64,000 bases of DNA. Origin: Neolewinella maritima (lineage in GTDB: Bacteria > Bacteroidota > Bacteroidia > Chitinophagales > Saprospiraceae). The stretch is taken from contig NZ_CAKLPZ010000001.1 in NCBI RefSeq assembly GCF_923081025.1, positions 62,001 through 126,000 of the forward strand, written 5' to 3'. This document shows positions 60,588 through 64,000 of this stretch, piece by piece (the first letter of the stretch is position 1; each line of letters opens with the position of its first letter). The notes beneath the pieces were generated by a model that was not told where the DNA came from, searched no databases, and saw nothing but the letters and a program-made list of their open reading frames with translations. Made by a program: the position numbers and the translations under genes.

Positions 60588-60612
60588 GCCGGGCCTCCAC
60601 GGCCCGGACGCT
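60588..60612 (-). terminator. Hairpin after the leftward methyltransferase gene
   Basis: CCGGGCC pairs with GGCCCGG, 7 bp around a 5-base loop, just beyond the stop at 60620. There is no T-tract. Confidence 0.45.
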
Positions 60613-60619
60613 CGACCTA

Positions 60620-61423
60620 CTAGGTCTCGACCTTGATGACCACTACCAGCCGCGCCGGTTTTCGCACTACCCGGTTCGCCAGTCCGTCTACCGCGCGCCA
60701 CGCGCCGAAGGGCAGGTGACGGAGCAGCCGGTGCGTCCGCAAGTACAGCAGCGCCTTGTTCGACAGCGTATGTAGGGTGTAGCGCACCGGCAGCGGGGCC
60801 AGGAGCTCTTCCATCAGGGCCTCATTAAAGCTGTGCAGGTGGGCGTGCAGCGGCGTGGGTTGATTGCAGTGGATGCACAGCGAGTACTGGATCGTCTCGT
60901 TGTAGGGCGTAGAGATGACGATGGTACCGCCCGGCTTGACTACCCGCACCAGACTACGTAGATAGGCGGATACGTCCGGCACGTGCTCCATTACCTCACT
61001 GGAGATCACGGCATCGATGGATCCATCCTGGAACGGTAGATCGAAGGCATCTCCCGTCACCGCATAGTGGTTCGGGGCGGGGTAGCGGCGCAGTGCCTCG
61101 GTCGTATTGCGCAGGGCGATATCGAAGGAGATGACCGCCTCTTTGGTAGGGAGCAGTTCGCGGGCCACCCAGGCGCTGCCACACCCCACGTCCAGCACTA
61201 CCCGGGTGGACGACGGAACATGCCGCAGGATCTCCTGGTGTAGCCGTTCATTTTCGTGCAGGGTGGCGGGGTCCGCGGGTGCGGCGAAGTAGTCGAACTC
61301 CACGGCGTCGCGCTGGTAGTGGGCGACGTAGTTCTCGCCACCGTCTGCCAGCAGATTGATCACTTCCCCCGGGGCGGGTCGGGCGTCAGGGGCTGGCCGT
61401 AGCACTTTGGTGATGTCGAACAT
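60620..61423 (-). CDS. Class I SAM-dependent methyltransferase
   Basis: This 267-residue soluble protein has VVLDVGCGSAWVARELL (motif I), ISFDIALRNTTEAL, GDAFDLPFQDGSIDAVISSEVMEHVPD and LVRVVKPGGTIVISTPY, which place it near the UbiE/COQ5 and glycan-modifying Methyltransf_11 groups. An ICIHCN-like segment (SLCIHCNQPTP) near residue 185 could bind a metal. ATG 61423 (MFDITKVL) is preferred to a longer Pro-rich start. The target is unknown. Confidence 0.85.
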   Translation of the reverse strand: MFDITKVLRPAPDARPAPGEVINLLADGGENYVAHYQRDAVEFDYFAAPADPATLHENERLHQEILRHVPSSTRVVLDVGCGSAWVARELLPTKEAVISFDIALRNTTEALRRYPAPNHYAVTGDAFDLPFQDGSIDAVISSEVMEHVPDVSAYLRSLVRVVKPGGTIVISTPYNETIQYSLCIHCNQPTPLHAHLHSFNEALMEELLAPLPVRYTLHTLSNKALLYLRTHRLLRHLPFGAWRAVDGLANRVVRKPARLVVVIKVET

Positions 61424-61532
61424 GGGCGGGGGAGGGTTGTGACGCAATGATACGGCCGTGGTGGGGGGTGCGCTCCAGGGATGATAGGGCCGCTGCCCTA
61501 CCGTATCTTCCCCCGCCCACAAACTATCCGCT

Positions 61533-63293
61533 ATGCTAGCCGCCCTCCGTCACGAACTGCTCGAACACCAGCTCGATGCCTACATCATCCCCAGTACCGA
61601 CCCCCACCAGAGCGAATACCCCGCGCCGCGCTGGGCGGCCCGGGAGTGGCTGAGTGGATTTACCGGCTCGGCGGGCACCCTGGTCGTGACCCTACACGAT
61701 GCCAAACTGTGGACCGACAGCCGCTACTTCCTGCAGGCTGAAGAGGAACTGGCCGGCACGGAGATCCAGCTCATGAAGCTCAAAACGCCGCACACGCCGG
61801 AGTACGCCGACTGGCTGGGCGACCACCTATTGCGCGGACAGACCGTAGGCGTAGACGGCCGCGTATTCAGCGCCCGGGCCGCCAAGAAACTCGGCGCCAC
61901 CCTGAAGAAAGCCCAACTGCAACTGCGCACCGATGTCGACCTGGTCGGACTGATCTGGAAGGACCGCCCGGCCCTGCCCAACCGGCCGATCAGCGAGCAC
62001 CTGGCCGACTTCAGCGGCGAAAAGTGGCAAGATCGCCTGCAGCAACTCACCGACTGGATGGGCGAGCAGCAACTGGATTACTACCTCGTGTCCGCCCTCG
62101 ACGAACTGGCCTGGCTGCTGAATATCCGGGGTACCGATATCGACTTCAACCCCCTCATGGTGGGCTACTTCGTGGCCGGCCGGCGCGGCGATCATGCCGT
62201 CTTTGCCGAGCAGGCGGAGGCCCTCGCCCCCTGGGTAGACCAACTGTCCGAACTGCAGCGCCACCCCTACGGCGCCGTAGCCGATTACCTGCGTAGCCTC
62301 AATGCTAAGGACGCCGACATCGGCCTCGACCCCACCACTACCTCCGTCTACCTGACTACGGTGGCCGGTGGCATTGCAGACTGCGGCGTAGCCAGCCCCA
62401 TCCCCCGCTGGAAGGCCATCAAGAACGGCGTAGCACTGGGCCACCTACGGGAAGTGATGCGCCACGACGCGGTAGCCCTGCTGCGCCTGCGTCGCTGGCT
62501 CGACGGTGCTGTACAAGACGGGATCACGGAATACGCCATCGGGCAGAAGCTCGCGGAGCTCCGCGCGCAGTACCCCCATTACGTCAGTGAGAGTTTCAAC
62601 CCCATCGTAGGCTACGGCGGCAACGGCGCGATCGTACACTACCACGCCAGCGCGGACACCTCGGCTACCGTGAAGGCCGACGGTATCCTGCTCCTCGATA
62701 GCGGCGGACAGTACCAGAACGGCACCACGGACATCACCCGCACCTTCGCCCTGGGCCCGGTCACGGATGCGCAGCGCCGCAACTTCACGCTGGTGCTACA
62801 GGGCCACATCGACCTGGCCACGGCCCGCTTCCCGGTCGGTACCAGCGGGGTGCAGCTGGACGTGCTGGCGCGCCGTCCGCTCTGGCAGCAGGGGCTCAAC
62901 TATGGCCACGGCACGGGCCACGGGGTGGGCTTCTTCCTCAACGTACACGAGGGGCCGGCGGGCATCAGTCCCAATCCGCGCTCCCCCACGGCCCAGCACG
63001 CCCTGGAGTCCGGCATGGTACTGAGCAACGAGCCGGGCTACTACGAAGAGGGGCAGTACGGCATCCGCACGGAAAACCTGGTCGCCGTACGCCCCGCCCC
63101 CCAGGAAGACTGGCTCGAGTTCGAGACCCTCACGCTCTTCCCCATCGACCGCGCCCTGATCGACGTAAGTCTGCTGGCGCGGCCGCAGGTGCAGTGGCTT
63201 AACACCTACCACGCCACGGTACTGGAGCGGGTGGGCCCCCTGCTATCCGGTGAGGAGTTGGCCTGGCTGGAGGAGGCTTGTGGGGAGATCTAA
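61533..63293 (+). CDS. pepP: Xaa-Pro aminopeptidase (M24B, aminopeptidase P)
   Basis: A 586-residue protein of the long aminopeptidase P type. Two creatinase-like N-terminal domains (about 1-300) come before the pita-bread domain, whose metal ligands are seen in LLDSGGQYQNGTTDITRT, NYGHGTGHGVG and LSNEPGYYEEGQYGIRTEN. It releases N-terminal residues next to proline. The TAA stop coincides with the first bases of a palindromic repeat. Confidence 0.94.
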   Translation: MLAALRHELLEHQLDAYIIPSTDPHQSEYPAPRWAAREWLSGFTGSAGTLVVTLHDAKLWTDSRYFLQAEEELAGTEIQLMKLKTPHTPEYADWLGDHLLRGQTVGVDGRVFSARAAKKLGATLKKAQLQLRTDVDLVGLIWKDRPALPNRPISEHLADFSGEKWQDRLQQLTDWMGEQQLDYYLVSALDELAWLLNIRGTDIDFNPLMVGYFVAGRRGDHAVFAEQAEALAPWVDQLSELQRHPYGAVADYLRSLNAKDADIGLDPTTTSVYLTTVAGGIADCGVASPIPRWKAIKNGVALGHLREVMRHDAVALLRLRRWLDGAVQDGITEYAIGQKLAELRAQYPHYVSESFNPIVGYGGNGAIVHYHASADTSATVKADGILLLDSGGQYQNGTTDITRTFALGPVTDAQRRNFTLVLQGHIDLATARFPVGTSGVQLDVLARRPLWQQGLNYGHGTGHGVGFFLNVHEGPAGISPNPRSPTAQHALESGMVLSNEPGYYEEGQYGIRTENLVAVRPAPQEDWLEFETLTLFPIDRALIDVSLLARPQVQWLNTYHATVLERVGPLLSGEELAWLEEACGEI

Positions 63294-63367
63294 ACACGGA
63301 GTAACACGGAGGTGAAGGCACGGAGGTACACGGAGGGCCCGTGGATCTTCGTGCACCTCCGTGTTTA
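63291..63367. repeat. TAAACACGGA-type repeat starting at the pepP stop codon
   Basis: TAAACACGGA (63291-63300) is the reverse complement of TCCGTGTTTA (63358-63367). The first three bases are the pepP stop. The interior contains several CACGGAGG and ACCTCCG words. Confidence 0.85.
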
Positions 63368-63432
63368 GTCTGTAGAAACGCCGACCAACTATCCCCCCCA
63401 GCAGGCGTTCACCCCCTATAACCCCGCACCCC

Positions 63433-64000
63433 TTGGGCGACCTCAAATACCTGAACCGCTTTTTCTGGACGTACCGCCTGCGCATGGCGCTGGGGATCGT
63501 GTTTATCTGTATCAGCAACTACTTTCAGGTGCTGCAGCCGCAGGTGATCCGCGAGGCGCTGGACCTGGTGATCGACTACGTGAATGCCTACGGGGTGTAC
63601 GACGGCTTCGGGGTGCAGGGCGAGTTTTTCGGTATCCTGAGCCATACGCTGATGCTGTTTGCGGGGCTCGTGCTGCTGCTGGCGTTGATCATGGGCTTCT
63701 TTTTGTACCTGACGCGGCAGACGATCATCGTGATGTCGCGCCTCATCGAGTATGACCTGCGGGAGGTGATCTTCCAGCACTATGAGGACCTGAGCCTGGA
63801 GTTCTATAAGCGCAACAATACCGGTGACCTGATGAACCGCATCACCGAGGACGTCAACAAGGTGCGCATGTACCTGGGGCCGGCCGTGATGTACATGGCC
63901 AACCTGGTGTCGACCATCATCTTCGTGATCGTGAGTATGCTGGCGGTGAGTCCTACGCTGACGCTCTACACACTGATCCCCCTACCGGTGCTGGCGATCA
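63433..64000 (+). CDS. ABC exporter, N-terminal membrane domain (cut by the window edge)
   Basis: About 189 codons of a type IV ABC exporter half-transporter (MsbA/MdlB-like). The first residues LGDLKYLNRFFWTYRLRMAL lead into helix 1, and a second and third helix follow. EFYKRNNTGDLMNRITEDVNKVRMYLGPA is the coupling region typical of the family. The ATP-binding domain lies beyond the window. The start is TTG 63433; no better start is available before the repeat. Confidence 0.85.
   Translation, partial: MGDLKYLNRFFWTYRLRMALGIVFICISNYFQVLQPQVIREALDLVIDYVNAYGVYDGFGVQGEFFGILSHTLMLFAGLVLLLALIMGFFLYLTRQTIIVMSRLIEYDLREVIFQHYEDLSLEFYKRNNTGDLMNRITEDVNKVRMYLGPAVMYMANLVSTIIFVIVSMLAVSPTLTLYTLIPLPVLAI

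Overview
The window comes from a high-G+C member of the Bacteroidota, most likely the Saprospiria (Lewinella-like). This is inferred from family content: a T9SS C-terminal sorting domain, a TonB receptor with a DUF4249 partner, DUF3078, DUF4252, DUF2141 and DUF5916 proteins, BshA, a Bacteroidota-type PASTA protein, and TAnnTTTG promoter elements set a few bases from start codons. No phage, insertion sequence, CRISPR array or rRNA was seen. It reads as ordinary chromosome carrying many small intergenic palindromes and at least one inserted gene.

Layout. 1-3510: two glycosyltransferases (GT39, GT2) and HU. 3525-7670: an SDR, then leftward UDG, DUF3078, MscS-type channel and an ECF sigma factor. 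7810-13089: DUF4249/TonB receptor pair, a small conserved protein and leucyl aminopeptidase. 13144-17550: bshA, a compact malonate module (matB-madL-madM) and a DsrE protein. 17806-23520: clpB, a lipoprotein methyltransferase, a DegQ-like protease and DUF2141. 23554-30513: a 1187-residue double D-Ala-D-Ala ligase fused to PASTA domains, a large T9SS-secreted protein, rhodanese and SPOR proteins. 30712-33130: two mevalonate/isoprenoid genes (fni, mvaA). 33157-33377: a damaged tRNA-Asn copy and an intact tRNA-Asn. 33453-37357: PfkB kinase, PnuC, YjbQ and membrane proteins.

37419-37688 is a gene-free block of nested palindromes whose arms differ by compensatory changes. It lies just before the first of two four-gene ECF operons (37795-40528 and 48491-50545). 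Both operons follow the plan sigma factor, membrane regulator, then two paralogous exported proteins. A TGTAAC-N17-CGTGTA promoter is shared by the second operon and a DUF5916 outer-membrane gene (40625-43273). Between them lie a GH65 enzyme and an A+T-richer thioredoxin-fold lipoprotein gene bracketed by a perfect 40-bp direct repeat that copies the promoter and start codon of the following radical SAM gene.

50567-64000 is mostly housekeeping: aminotransferase, holA, cvpA, serA, rfaE2, nif3 with its zinc-ribbon partner, GNAT, saccharopine dehydrogenase, flippase, methyltransferase, Xaa-Pro aminopeptidase and the start of an ABC exporter. Gene ends here repeatedly carry TAAACACGGA-type palindromes that include or abut the stop codon.

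Strongest items for a second look: the ligase-PASTA fusion, the covarying palindrome block, the repeat-bracketed lipoprotein gene, the tRNA pseudogene carrying a dispersed palindrome, the shared ECF promoter, and repeats placed on stop codons.
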